64,000 nt of DNA from Fistularia commersonii (taxonomy: Eukaryota; Chordata; Actinopteri; Syngnathiformes; Fistulariidae): NCBI GenBank assembly GCA_037954325.1, contig JBBMNZ010000009.1, forward strand, positions 8,476,001 through 8,540,000, written 5' to 3'. The notes below the pieces were generated by a model. The model was not told the DNA's origin. It worked only from the letters and a program-made list of their open reading frames with translations, and made no database searches. Of the stretch, positions 26,101 through 40,341 are shown one piece after another. Made by a program: the position numbers and the translations under genes. Positions within the stretch are counted from its first letter, which is position 1. Each line of letters begins with the position of its first letter.

Positions 26101-29100
26101 CAGTTACAGTATGTATTATTTATGACTTTGACCTGGTGGTCATCGCTTACCTTCTCCCAGCAATGAGTCAGTGGAGGTGGAGGACAAAGGAGTTCCTTGG
26201 AGATCTTCTGCCTGACAGTTCTCCCTACAGGAATCCATCTCCGTCTCTGAGCTCTCGCCGAGTCGGCTGAAAATTCATGTACTTCGTTTAAACCCAAACT
26301 CCCCATTCATGGTCCAGACAGTCGATATTAATGGATCAATGGCAACTTCTGTCACCTGTCAGTGGAGAGGCTTCCAGCCAGAGGAGACAAGGGGGAGGAT
26401 TCCTTTGGGGCCATGAAGGGTAAGGAGTTGGAGATGGGGATCACACATTTGGGAGGGATATCTCGCACTGTGAAGTCTGTTTTATTTAGATAAAGAAGAA
26501 TCTTTTTTAGGAATGGCAGCAGCAGTGTTGTTATGATGATCCATTAAATGCTGAAATTGCTGCTGTGAATATTCATAAGGTGGATTCTTTGAGTAACAGG
26601 ATTGTGTTTATAAACAAAGCCATCGAACAGCCAGCTGTAGTAGAAATTACCGGTAATTTATTTAGTTTACTTAAGATTAGATTTTATTTCTACTTGTCTT
26701 ATTTTCAATAGTACATCAACAGTAGAATTTGTTGACATTCATTTTAGAGAAACTGTAATTCAATGAGTGTATCTGTCTTTCAATTTGTATTGACTTAAGT
26801 TCCTTCAAAATGTTTTTTACTCTTGCCTTTCTATGCACTGAATTGGATTTAACTTACAAAAATAGTGTCATCTATCTCCATTTTATTCATTTGGTATCTT
26901 TCTGCTTGTGAAGCAGCACAAAGGAAATAGGATCATGAATTATTTACTGAATCAATTTATACTATTTCATTTTGTTTTTTGTTTTATATTTCGATCACAT
27001 TTAAGAACATCCTCAAAGTGCATTGTAAATTATGCAAATTCCTGTCCAACTAAGTTTATTTTGAATGCAGTGTCCAGTGGCGGCTTTGTAAACATCATCT
27101 TTTCTTTATGCAAGTCATTATATACTACCAAAAGTACAAACCAAGTGTTCACTCATCTTGTCCAACACTGCCACCTAGCTGTTCCCCTGTAGCTCACATA
27201 AGCAAGTTTATAGTTGGCTGGATTCATATCAAATAACATATCATGTATTTGTAGTCTTGGCAAAACCCTAATAATCATTTGTTGTCACTATTTATTCAAA
27301 GGAGTTTATCTGTACGAACCCTTCCATTTTGCCATCAAAACATGACTACAACATAATTTAAAAGACAATGACGTACAAATATACAAAGAGGCAAAAAGTA
27401 CAACAACTTGAAAATCAAAACCTGATGTAGAAAGTTGGCCCTTGTGTTGTAAACTCACTTTGTGGGAGAGATGCTGTCCTATTCTTCACCATGGTGACTG
27501 CATACTTATCATGAAGTTTCTAAGTAGAATAAATGGGAGAGTCTGGTTGTATCATATAAACACTTGACTGGAGATATAAATATGTTTTTACTCCAACATA
27601 GCTGTAAAACTCACTTTCAAACATGGAGGGACAGAATCTTTGCACCCTTTATGGACCATAGCCGTACAAGCTGGCAAAAGAAAAAAATATACTCAGAAAG
27701 TTTATTCACCTGATTTATTTGCTAAAACAAGAAGATAATCCTCAATGAATTGTATATACTTACTGGAACAGTGTAGAAGGTCTTTTCCAGAAGCTGGTTT
27801 GTCGCACACCACACACACCGTTGGGCCCAAACAGGACCCAGTGGCAAAGCGGTGTGCATTTAGCTGCCTGTCCTTAGTCTCTTTGTCCTTTCCTTTTCCC
27901 TTGGAGAACCAGGGGACAGACATTGGCGTAAAATGAGATTCCATTAAAACATTTACAAGAAACGTTACAGCGACTGTAAGGAACCCAGCGTCAGAATTCA
28001 TTCAATTTTTAAGAACACAATGGACTAAAATCTTTTCAAAAAAGTCCATTGGGAGAGAAAGCTGAGAGAAAAAAAGCTAATCCTTTTTCTCCAAAAGTGA
28101 AAGATAGTCCACAGACAAGGAAATTAAGCGTGGCATAAACAACAGATGCGGGTTGCGGAGGGGCTTCCACTCTGTGCTGACTCAACACCAGGGGATTAAT
28201 CATTAAAAGGAAAGACGCTGGACACCATGTTTAGTTGGTCACTATGACCTTGAGTTATTCCCAGAAACATTTCCTGGTTGTGTCTCTAGAAGAGAAACTG
28301 GTTAGTGCAGCTCCAAGCAGTGGACATTTCCATTTTTTTTTTCTTTGAATGTTATAAATATACTTTCACAGAATTGTGGCAGGATTTACTGGCATTTGCG
28401 CAATATGTTTTTAGCCTCAGCTGTGACAATTGTAAGTGCAAAACTAGCTTAATGCAATAACCAATCAAATTGCCTGTTCCATGTGCTGGGTGTTGACATC
28501 ATATTTCTGTTAACAGCTCTGTTTAATTGATTTTATATCAACTCAACAAGATTTAAAAATATTTTCTTGATGCTTCACATTGAGATTATCATTATCAAGA
28601 TTTCAAAGGAAACTTCATGTTGCAGAAAAATTTGTTATTTGGAAAATGTTCTTTATTGATAACATTTAGTCAGATGAAAACACAGAATATGATGAAAATT
28701 CAATTGTGCAAGTTAATGTTAGAAATATAAATTATCAAGCACAACTTTGATGCATATCTCTCTATGTTAAGCCATTTGAAAGCAATCCTCAAGTAAATTT
28801 TTTATTATATCTAATATTTGACATGAAAAGTATGGTAATGGTTTTGTGGTGTGTTTACCTTGGTCTTGTTTCGTGTGCTGGACATCCTGCTCTTGAGAAA
28901 ACTCAAGGTGCGAATGACTTTGTATTTTTCAGACTCCACCTTTGTCGGAATGTTGTACTTATCCAAGTCCTCTTCTTCAATTCTGCACAGCAAATGGAGC
29001 AATTTGTTACCTCATTATTACAGCTTAGTTATATGGTACAGCACAAAGAAAAGAAAAAAGTCCTTGCTGGTTCACTTCCAGAGTTCCATCCAGACTGTCT

Positions 29101-32100
29101 CCTTAGTGAGTCTACAACACACAAAGAGCAGCTCTGACATGCTTTCATTATTTCATGCTTGCAGTACAACTGTTTCATGACCTGAGGTGGAATTAGTAGT
29201 CAAAAACTGCAACTACCTGTCATGAGAAGACAAAACTGATTTAGTTTGTTAAGTCAGTAATGCAATTCAGTTTGTGTGAAGGAAAATTCGACGGCATTCT
29301 CGTTAAAGATCATCGGTTACTTAATGTGGCTAAACAGGAAGTCACTGTTTCTCATGCTTGCTGTGAAGGGAAAGATAGCAAAAATGTTGAAGGCGAGAGC
29401 AACGGTCACCAAATCTAAGTCCCTCACCGTGTTTTTCCGTGTGTGTGTGTGTGTGTGTATGCCACATATTTCACATTTTGGTAAGTAGCTCATGAAACTC
29501 TCTAGGGGGGATTGACAAAGCGTGAATCGTGATGTTGCAAGGTCAGCATCATTTTCGTGTGTTGATTGCAAATAAACCACATGTTGGAAACAACAATTTC
29601 CAGAAGTTCATAAAATCAACAGTGGAAAATCCTATCTTCTGCTACTCTTCACATGCAGTAACTTTTCATGTTTTCGTCATTTTTATGGCCTCTGCACATT
29701 CAGGTCGGGGACACACGTGTTCGGTTTTCCATGGGAATACAACCAGTGTGGGTTGGATTGCGAGTGACACATTGGTGACCGTTGGCCTAGAATAGAAAAC
29801 AAAGACGCACATCTGGTTACAGCTCTTAAAGCGTCTTCTTTCTATTCTGTTAAGGAGACGGAAGATTCAGAACCGATAAAATTGTTAGTTTTGATGGTTA
29901 GAGAGGTCTGGACAGGTGAATGGGGGATGACCCCCCGCACACATACTCTTTGAGAAACTCAGATAGAGTGAGATGTTGGAGAGATTCTGCCAGCTCCATG
30001 CTGCCCTCGTCATCTGCAGACTGGGCACGCTTACGAAATGTGAACTCCCTGTGAGGAACACCATACACGTACACACAACACACAATTGTTGACCAGAACC
30101 AACCCAGGTCAGGCTCAAATTGAGACTTAGTCATGCATGAAAAGTCAAGTTCAGTCAGTAAGATAGAATAGATAATGTTACCATCTATCACAAAAGCTGT
30201 TGAGTTTCCTTCACAAGGAGCACTGAATAAATAAAATATGTATAACAATACATCAAATATGATCACTATTACTATAAATCTATCCTTCACCATAAAGCGG
30301 CTAAATCAGCTCTGTACTAGTAAACTACAACATTACGATGCTCTTATAGGTGTTTGTTCAACTGTACATAATACTGTGATGGATTAACTAATTACCGTTA
30401 GTTTTAAAACGATTAAGATGATCAAAATTTTGCAATTACTATTTTCTATTCAGGACAGTTGTTTGTAAATTTTTTGGTCTAATAATCATTTAAGGATATA
30501 AGCTCTTTGCGTACATTAAAAGTGAGTTCTAATGGTCAAAGTTCCAATTAATAGTAATTGCATTTATCCTCATTTGTGATGTTTCCAAGAATCAGCTATA
30601 AAAATAAACTACAAGAAGGAAAGATGCCATGTATTAAAGTAACATAGAAATGTTAAATACTGATAGTTAATACTAATTCCATCTATTCTCATTAAATACA
30701 AGCAGCAACTATAATAGCCATCTCTGCAGCACAAAGTCACAAGAGTCAGCAACAACCTGCCTCCTGTCACCAAGCAACCGAGTAGTCATGGTAACTTGCA
30801 TGGTTTTATAACAGAACAGATGGAGTTAGACAATGATAATGAGGGTAAATGCCATGGAAGATTTTATAGATACCTTTTCTCATGTGCATGCTCTGACATA
30901 CTGGAGGCCCTTTGTTCTGCAAAGATAAAAAAGGAGTGATGGGTGATTTTTTTTAATTTTATTTATTCTTAAGTAAAAAAAATTGACAGTCAGCGAACAC
31001 GATATGATGATTTGCTACAGAGTTGTTACGGAGGTCAATAGATTTCTAGAGAATTCAGGAATTGCTGAATCACTGGGCTGAAATCACAAATTGCACGTGT
31101 ATCCCAATCTGTGGCCCAATATAGAGTGATAATGGACTTCAAGACCAAAATGTTTGATTATTTTGTTGTTGTTTATTACGAGAGGCGGAGTAACCAACCA
31201 ATTCATGGCTAGAAATGCCTGTTTTTCAGTTTTAGTCCAATTTCAAAGAAGGGATTTGTAGTTCCATCAACATAAATAGGGGAATAAATACATAACGTAA
31301 CAAGAAACAAAATAAACTGTAATTATCTGAATTGCCATTCAGAAGAATAGTAACTTAAACCAGCATCTACGCAGGTCCAGATGTTTAATTTCATCCCTCA
31401 ATGATAAGAAATTATAATTTTTTTTATTTACATCCCCAAAAGACATATTTCAATGCCAGAAAACTCAATATAAAAAGCAAGTCAAGTGATTTTTAAAAGA
31501 AGCGAACATTTTGTAAATGATTTGACAGAAATGGGATGTTTTCAATCAGACTGTGGTGAAGGAGCATGAGGAACAGAAAGCATGGCAGGAAGTACAACAT
31601 ACAGGGCCGTGCATATTGAAGCTGGAGATGTGACAGACATCAAGGGTTAAACCTGTATTATAAGGAGGGGTCATTACTCTCAATGAAAGTAAATCATACA
31701 GAACAGTCGCGACACATGCAAGCACTAAGGTTATTACAGCCATGTTTTTTACAGCAGTTGCTTCTTTCTCTCTACTTTTGGCCTTTTTTTAACCTCAAAA
31801 GAAAAAATGGCTTTCAGGTTCACTTCAGCAGGAAACGTTGTTTGTGTTTTCAAATCCTGTTGGACAGACGCCCGTGAATTTGGATAGCACTTGGCAGTGA
31901 TGATAAGAAGTCCTGCCCTTCACTTTACTGTGCAGCATCAAAATTAACTGTAGAATCAAGTCTTTATTACAATACTTTAGATTTTGTGCCATGTTAAGCA
32001 GTTGTATTATATGTGTATTAATATTTGAAGAAGTAATCACTTTTGAGAATTATCTGTCTCAAAATTTTGATTATAGTTCCACATTTTTCCCTCAATATCA

Positions 32101-35100
32101 AACCGGCATTGTTATTCATGATGGAGTCATTTGACTGAAGTCACATCACCCGAGTCAGACTCGGATTGATTATTTCAATCTAGAAAATCGTATTTGTCAT
32201 ATACAACTTGAGTCTCAAGACTTGATATTTTCCTCAACTGAGACAACTGCTATGCTCTTAAAAGCGTATGTATGTTGATGTGGGTTCAAAAAGATACTTT
32301 AAAAAAATGTAATGAATTATACATTACAAATGAATTACATTTGTAAAGAGTGCTTCCTAAAGACTTGAACTGGGACTTAAGTGTGTAAAATTTAAGACTT
32401 TTTTCGGCCATCCAATTCAATGGCCTGTGCTCAACTCTGCTGAATTGAGTTAACAATAATAACCTTGAAGACGCGCATGCACACATGCACACACTGACAC
32501 TGACAGCAGCATGCTGGCTTTTTGTGGAGCAGTGACACAGTGTGGAGGCTGCAAGTGTCCAGTACTTACTACCAGGGTGGAGCAGAGACAGAGATTTAGA
32601 CAGAGAGAGGGCCTGAAGGAGAGATCGGCTATGGCTGACACTGTGGAGCACGGCATCTACAGAGCACAGCGGACATGGGTGCTCACACATCAACTACAAA
32701 TGTTGCACGCTCAAAAAGAGTCCACACCAAGGGCTCAGAAATTCTGACTTCATGCCATGTTACCGCGACTCAAGGAGGAGTTGAATAAATTCAAGTTCCA
32801 GAAAGTTCTCACAGGAACATTGAAATACCCCCCCCAAAGGTTAGTCATTTTTGAGGACACAGAGTAAGTACAACCAAAGAAGAGGTGACATTGCAGTAAG
32901 ACTTGTTATCAATATAAGATGATTTACTTTATGCTTGCTACACAATTCATTTTAAATGAAAAAAGCAAAATAATAAATTGTAACGAGTGTTTCAATCCTA
33001 AAATAATCTGCTAATGGAAACAAATGTTCTTGTTATCTGATTAGAGCTCTTTAAAATACTATTAGTACCTGCCACACAAATACTAGTACTTACAACCAGT
33101 ATAAAAAATATACTTGACAAAATTGCAATTTGTTTTCATTAGGTTTAAAGTAGCACGAAGACTGGGCATGTGGACAGTTGTTGCCACAGGACGGGCACAG
33201 GACAATTGAAAGGAACTGCATGTAAGTACTGAACTTTCAACTTCATTTATACTCTTGATTCATAAGCTTCCATGCAATAACTTAACCATCAGTGCTGGTC
33301 AAACTAATAAAATAAACAAATACATACATACATAAAAATAATGAATTTCTTAAAAGGTAATGACTAAAAAGTGAATAATTGGAATAATAATTGGAATAAT
33401 ATGAATGTAGCCTCTAATTATTAAAGAGCAATCTCCAAATTGGGTGCTGAAACATTGGCCAAGACAACCAAGCAACGCTAAAAGTCACGGAAGTTTCAGC
33501 CTAAAGACGGCTTAGCTGAGTTTTAACCAGACCCTTATAGAAAAAACGCACCAGCCAAACCTGTGTGGCTGTCCTGATAGTTTGCTCAATGAGTACTGAG
33601 TCGGATCAAACTTATAACTAGTTAGTTTAAGATTCCCAGAGTTACTGACCAGGGTTGATATCTGACGAATGGCTGTCCCGGGCAAAACGTGCTGGCCGCA
33701 AATTTATTTTGGGAGAACAATAGGAATAGGATCGCAGTCGTATCCCCTGTTCACCTAGTTCCTGGAAAAGAAAGCAAAAAAAAAAGTAAGACTTGGATTT
33801 CCAGGATGAGCGCAGAATTATTGACTGCAATTACAAGGACTTGAGTTTCCCTGTTATACAACTCATTCTGATTTTGATGATATTTGTGTTATAATGGTCA
33901 ACAAATACAGACATCTGGTTTGTCATATGCCCATAAAAATAATAAATACCAGTGTCCCAGTTCTCTCTTCCGTTCTGCTACATCGCTTGGTGTGCCTGCA
34001 CACTAGCCCTCAGAAACCAGATGAATTCGTGGAACAGTTCTTTTTATTACTCCAAGTCAATATGGTTATCGGAAGCAGGATAATAGTTTATCCTGGTTTC
34101 TTCAGTCTGGATGTTTATATCTCCTGATAAAAATACGAGGTACCTCAAAATTTTGATCATAACCGGAAAATTTAAGGCAATGTAGATGCAGTCGGTGTTT
34201 GGTCAAAGTTAAGGAGAAGAGGAACAGTGTTTTACTTTTGTGGTAGAATCACACGCCGAGGAAGCTGATTGGCTGCGGGTGCATGTAAGGTTAGGAGAGT
34301 GAGCAAATAATTCGCCTTTTTGCTCATTTCTCATAATATCTGATGACAATGGGGAGAGTAGATTCTTTGGCTCAAGGTTGTCCTCTTCACTGTCCACTTC
34401 CAGCGACACTAGACTGGGATTAGAGTGATATGATGGATTCAAGCAATCTTGACAGCCAACCTGCAGAACTGCAACAAAAATCGGTGCTAGAAAGTTTAGT
34501 ACCTAAGATCGCATGTGTCCATTGGCTCCTTGTCTATCTGATTATTGTGCTCTGAGGAGATGAGGCTGTTCAACCTGGTGAGGGCCTGGTAGGCAGGGGA
34601 GAGAGGGGAAAGGACAGGCTGAGGTGGAGGGTCTTCTGGATTTGGTGGAAGTGTGTCAGTAGCAGGTAGGCAATCTCCTATGTCCCATAACTGTCCGTCA
34701 GTCCCAGTGCTGTCGCTTGTCACTCCGCTGACACTGCACCTGATGTCAGCATGACCCTCCTGAGGCAAAGAAAGACAGAAAGGGCAACGGAAAAGCAAAG
34801 TGAGAGCAAGTCGAAACTGGATTATCCACATGTCTTTGTGCAAGCTGGTTGATGGCTGCAGGTAAAAATCCGCAAATAAAACCAACAAGATATATGTTAT
34901 TTTACTTCAGTATAATCAAGGCAGGCACTTGCACTATTAACAGTTGACATAGCAAAAAATAAAAATGTACAAAAAGTACAAAAGAGCCGAATAAACCGGC
35001 AGAACATTATTATTTTCAAAGTCATATATATATATTTCAAATTACTCGACTTTTTTGTGAAAAACAATGTCCAAATATTCAGATATTACCCCAAAACAAT

Positions 35101-38100
35101 ATACAAAATAATTATGAAAACAAACTAAATTCTTCATATTGGCAAAACTAACTCAACTCTACATAAAAGCCCCCCTTTTTCTAATTGTTCACAGACCGAA
35201 ACAAATGTTCACACATATTGTACATATAGCAATGTCTTGTTTCTGATCCTGATGAAAAGCGGGTCCAGATACAATGAATTAAAAAGTAGCAGGATTAGGT
35301 TGAAAGAGATGTACGACCTGTGTCGGCACAGCAATGGTGCGGCTGCTGCTGTTGATCATAGAGAGCAGAGGGTCACTGGCCTGCAGGGAGAGGAGGTTCT
35401 GGACTCCATCGGACTGCAATGGATGCCCATTTACTGCAACAAATCACACAGTAGTAAAATCTCTAACAGCTTTAGTATACTTTACATTCAAATTGGCAAC
35501 TTTGCCTCGTCTCCCTCGATTATTGTACAGTAATCCAATCATTTACTGGGTAATTACCGTCCCAGTACACGGCGAGAAGCCACATTTGATTACCATAATT
35601 CATTCTAACATCAGCCAGATGTGTCTGGTGGAGAGCTGCCCTGAGAGAAAACCAGATATCTTAATCTGAAGGAAAAAAAAAATCAGTGTCTGACTCCAGA
35701 AAATCAGAAACAGATATCCCAGGGGAGAGAAGAAAGATCTCCCGTGTCATATTTTTTCCAGTTCTGATAAGCCCCTTTCAGCCTAATTTCCATAATTTTG
35801 GATCCTTTTGCAACATGTAATTGATCTTTTATTGCCTGAATGTCAAGACTTAAAGAAAGGAGTGGAAAAGAGGTTAGGCTTTGCAAGTCTACTCCGTGTT
35901 TGACCTTTAATTCTTGTTTTCTTGGAAACCCCCACATATCATCTTTACATTCAGTCTGCAAATTTTACAGAAAAAAATAAGTCAAAAAACGGCCAGCATT
36001 ATGTCAGCTGTTTTTAATATAATAAATCTCTGCACAGTTGTTTATGCACGCTTCTTTTCTGACATATGTACTGTAGGTTAACACATCTGGGTCCGGTTAA
36101 GGTCTGATGTATTCCTTAATTTTTTCACAATGACCGGCGAACTAATGACGTCTGTCAGCATTGGAAATTAATGTGTACTTATTACTTAATACTTACATTA
36201 GAACTTTCTAAGTTTATTCTGTAATTTTGAAAATTTCTTTCTTTCAGGGGGCTGGGGGGGATGCATCCCTTTATGGTCTATCTTTTGATTATTGGTGAAC
36301 ACTTCGCTTCTGAAAGCAAGTACATTCACCTTAGTGACACAAACTATATACACACTATAATATAGAATGACATTAGGAAATAACAGGGTGTTTTTTGCTT
36401 GTAGAGGATACAATGCATGATCAATCAAATAATCAACATAGCAGTGGAAAAAGATTTCAATGAGGGTGACACTCCACTATATTAGATCCACAAGTTGTTT
36501 TATTCGAAACATAGTTCAAATAGATGGTGTAAAGTACTGGTGATCCGGCATTCTTGCATTAGTTCAACTGCAGATCAGACAAATATGAACTCTGATAGTG
36601 AGCATGTTATCTTTCTGTAATCAGTGTAATCAGTCTTTTTCCAGGAAATGCTACTAAATGTGGGGACAGTATATTCTTATTTTTATCTTGAATATGGCCC
36701 TTCTGCTACTAATAATGTATCTCAGCGTAGAATACACAGTTGAAAGACAATATGTATCATTACCGGACCATTCAGGCACTTCTGAAGCTCACTAATTAAG
36801 AGTTCTTGAGGTCTATTTTGTTTTTCTTAATTTGAATGTACATTCCACATCAATGATGTGATGTTCTTTGTGACAGCTAACACTGTGGATGGCGGGGATA
36901 GCTTGGTACAAAAACATGGAAAATTACTGCTGTTGATGAGATACGGTTTTCAGAGTGTACTTTGACCCAGACTTTGATGTCTGGGCCAGCCGTGGAGCAC
37001 TAGTTCAGGGAAATCCTGCGCACCGCAGAGGTATTTCCTCTCCCCTTGCTCTCACACAGTGAAGACATTTGCATGGAGCTTGGACGTAAATGGCTCTCAT
37101 ATCTCTGCCTACACCCCTTCCAGCTTTCATATTCTGTCAGTAAGCATGCGTTGTATTATTTTTTCACATATTCAAAATATAAAAAAATGCAGACCATTTA
37201 CTTGAAAGCAAATGGGCAGATTTAAACCAGTTGAATTATTGCAGTAAATTCAGAGAAACACTGACTATCGGGCTGACAGATCGGGGGAAAGGCACTAAAT
37301 CTGGATGGCAGCCTTTTACCACAGAGGCTTCGGAGCACTGTCATCAACAAAAACTTTCAGCCCAACAGTAAGCTTGGTTATTGTGCAAAGTACAATAAAT
37401 CCAACAAAAAGTTTTGGCAGGTTAACTCAAACCCTCTTTATGGTCTCAGCAAGTCCACCGTCTCGTCTCCCTGAAGTTTACAACTTCATTCTTCCAAAGC
37501 AACACACAGGAAATTGGCATTCAGTGTAACTAGGAAACACCTTAAACATTTCAGCATCCTCTTTGTGGTTTTGCCATTTAATCTTGTGCGCCCATGAGTT
37601 TGAAGAGCTGTACCTAAAATGTCATCTTTTGTAAACCCTTCAAAATTTCAGCTTGTTAATCTCGGCCCCGTGCTCCACTTTATGACCCCAAGAGAGAAGG
37701 GTCCGGAGAGATGGGGGGGCAGGAGGACAGGCCGGAGGGGGGCATCTCTGAGCTCAGACAAAGTCTGAGAAGAACGAGTCTGACCCCATTCCTGCTTTTG
37801 TCCCAGTGACAGGGCAGATTCCTGCATCACTGCAGAGGCCAATGGGGTAGACCCGGCCAGCACCGCCTAATGACAGGCTTTAATAATAGGCCTATTTAAT
37901 TATCTGTTCCTGAAACATAAACAGCAGTGCATCTTAGCATGCATCTGTGTAGCATCCATTCTGTTGATTTCCTATCATGTGATTCCAATCATATTTTGTG
38001 CCAGCGCCACAAAAAAGGGTTGCAATTGTTCCCACAATCATTTTATTACCACAAATATGTTAATGTGGGTTGTTTTTATCATCGATTCAACACTAATAAC

Positions 38101-40310
38101 TCAAACTAGAGTGCTAGTGCCAAAACATTTGTAAAAACACAAGTAAAAACCATAGCTAACTTAGTATTCTGTTTTGAAACCATAATAAATTAGAAAATGC
38201 CCAAAGAAAAGAAGAGAAAAGAATGAAGACTGGCATTGGCACAGCAGTGTAAGATGAGAAAAAGGAGAAGATATTTGAAAGATGATGAAGATGGGTGCTC
38301 CTCATCACCATCATGTACTTTTTCTTTTTTTTTTTACTTTTTCCTCAAAGGAAAGTTAAGACAAATACAGAAAAGAAGAGGAGAAAGAAAATAATCTAAA
38401 AAAAAGACAAGACAAGAAAGGGCAAGAAAAGATAAGAGAAGAAAAAAAAAATACAAAAGGACAATTACCAGATGGTGAGGGTTGGTACTCCTCTTCATCA
38501 TCATCCTCATCATCATCATCGTCATCATCATCATCCAAAGAGAGTACAAGCTGTTCTTCAAAAACCTTTAAACAAACCCCAAACAAAAACAAAAAAACAA
38601 ACAACTTGGGTGTGGTGGCTTTTAGCTGCATTCACATGCGGTTTACTTGAAGAGGCACTCAAAATCGATATAGGATAATAATGACCTTGATTGAGAAATT
38701 ACGACCTTGATTGAGAAATAATGAAAGCACTGCATCGAAGTGACACACGCTCCTATATTTGTACTCACAGTGTCAACCAGCGCATGCTCGTCAATTTGGA
38801 GCTCCTCGCTAACCCCTGTGCAAAATAAAAATATTTAACCAGAGGTTGGTGCATGATACACTAATACTCTCCACAGGTAGAGTTGTGTGGACAACACATC
38901 CAGTCCTCTGCATCTGACACGACAATTCAGGAATGGAACTCCGGCCAATGAGAAATGCTTATCCAAAGCAGTGGCCCAGAGGAAGAGCACATACTCCCTA
39001 CTGTGAAGCTGTTATTTCAAGAGGATTAATGGATGGCCGCTGAAGCCCACAGGGTTAAGGTCAATACTGAGGAACACTTCCTGCTTGCTTTTATTAGTCA
39101 ATAGTGCCATGTGCCATCTCTATGGTTACTGAAAAAAAACAATTGCTGCAGATTAAGTGGAAGATACAGAATGTGTGTTTTAGTGGATGGCTATGAAAGA
39201 GGGGAGAATAAAAGATAAAGTAGCAGAAATAATGACCATCTCCGTGCAAGTTTGCACGCCAGCTCAAGTGTGCCATCCTGGGCAAATAAACTGACCTTAA
39301 CTAGAAGTTTTCGCTGGACTCAAAAAAGGGAAAACAAACACTCTTTTAAAGGAGAGATAATGTTTTACTGTGTTTCTTGTAGGTTCCCCAAGTTTCCAAG
39401 GTTGTATATGATGGATGACTGGTGACATTCAGTATATACTCGTAAATATGTAGCCCCTCAGGAATTAAAAATAAGTTTCTGATAACTGTGAAAGAAAATC
39501 TGATTACTATACTTTTCTTGGGAATATGTGATCATGAATAAAATGACTGCAATTTAGGCATCATTTAGCATAATCAAGTTTGCTACCAGAATTACAAATT
39601 GTGGTGGCAGTTTAAAGCAAAATCTGAATTATAAGAGACCTTGCTTGGCTCCTGATAAGCTTAGTATTTTACCAAAGTTGTCTGATAAGCTAAAAAATGA
39701 CATGAGTGTGCATGCAAGCACAGAGCAGAGTGGGCTTCGTCGATCCTTAAATTCTGAGGAAAAAATGTTAGAGCTGAGAATCAGGTCAACAAAATCTCAT
39801 GTCTCGGGAGTATAGAACTTTTTTTTAAGACATTTGCCACTGTCAGCAAACAAGACGTTGCCATGGACAAGAAACTTCAGTATCAAACAGTTACAGTTTC
39901 AGGCGGTGTTCCAGCCGATGCACAGATTGCAGTTATTATGGTCCTTATCCATCATTCCTACACCCACACATTAGGAAATGGACTTAAGGGCTAAAATAAA
40001 TGCTGGAATTTCCCATAATCAAGAGAATGCGTTCACCTAATGCAAATGAAAGGCAGTCTTTATGATATGAGCGTGGCCATGAATGCCACAAACAGAAAAT
40101 GTGTATAACATTTCTATGAACATTATTATGTTACCCCAAAGCTGCATCTAAAATCGAAAGCGGGGAAATTCAGAGCAAGGTGATACATAAAAATAACCAT
40201 TTAAATAACAGCATGTTGTTTAGGCAACATGCTGATGTCTTGTTAATTTTCTTCCAAGTATTTAAATTGTCAGCAAATAAGCCCAAATACCCCTAACTGT
40301 GTATATGTGT

Positions 40311-40341
<31 letters not shown>

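Noticed and set aside
34414..34460. Minus-strand frame extending the exon at 34236 upstream (V-G-C-Q-D-C-L-N)
   Set aside because: Using the nearer AG acceptors puts the preceding exon out of frame. The acceptor at 34413 fits the phase, so this stretch is intron.
35704..35961. 85-codon minus-strand frame with an acceptor-like start
   Set aside because: The exons on either side already join in phase without it, and no matching donor or family similarity was seen.
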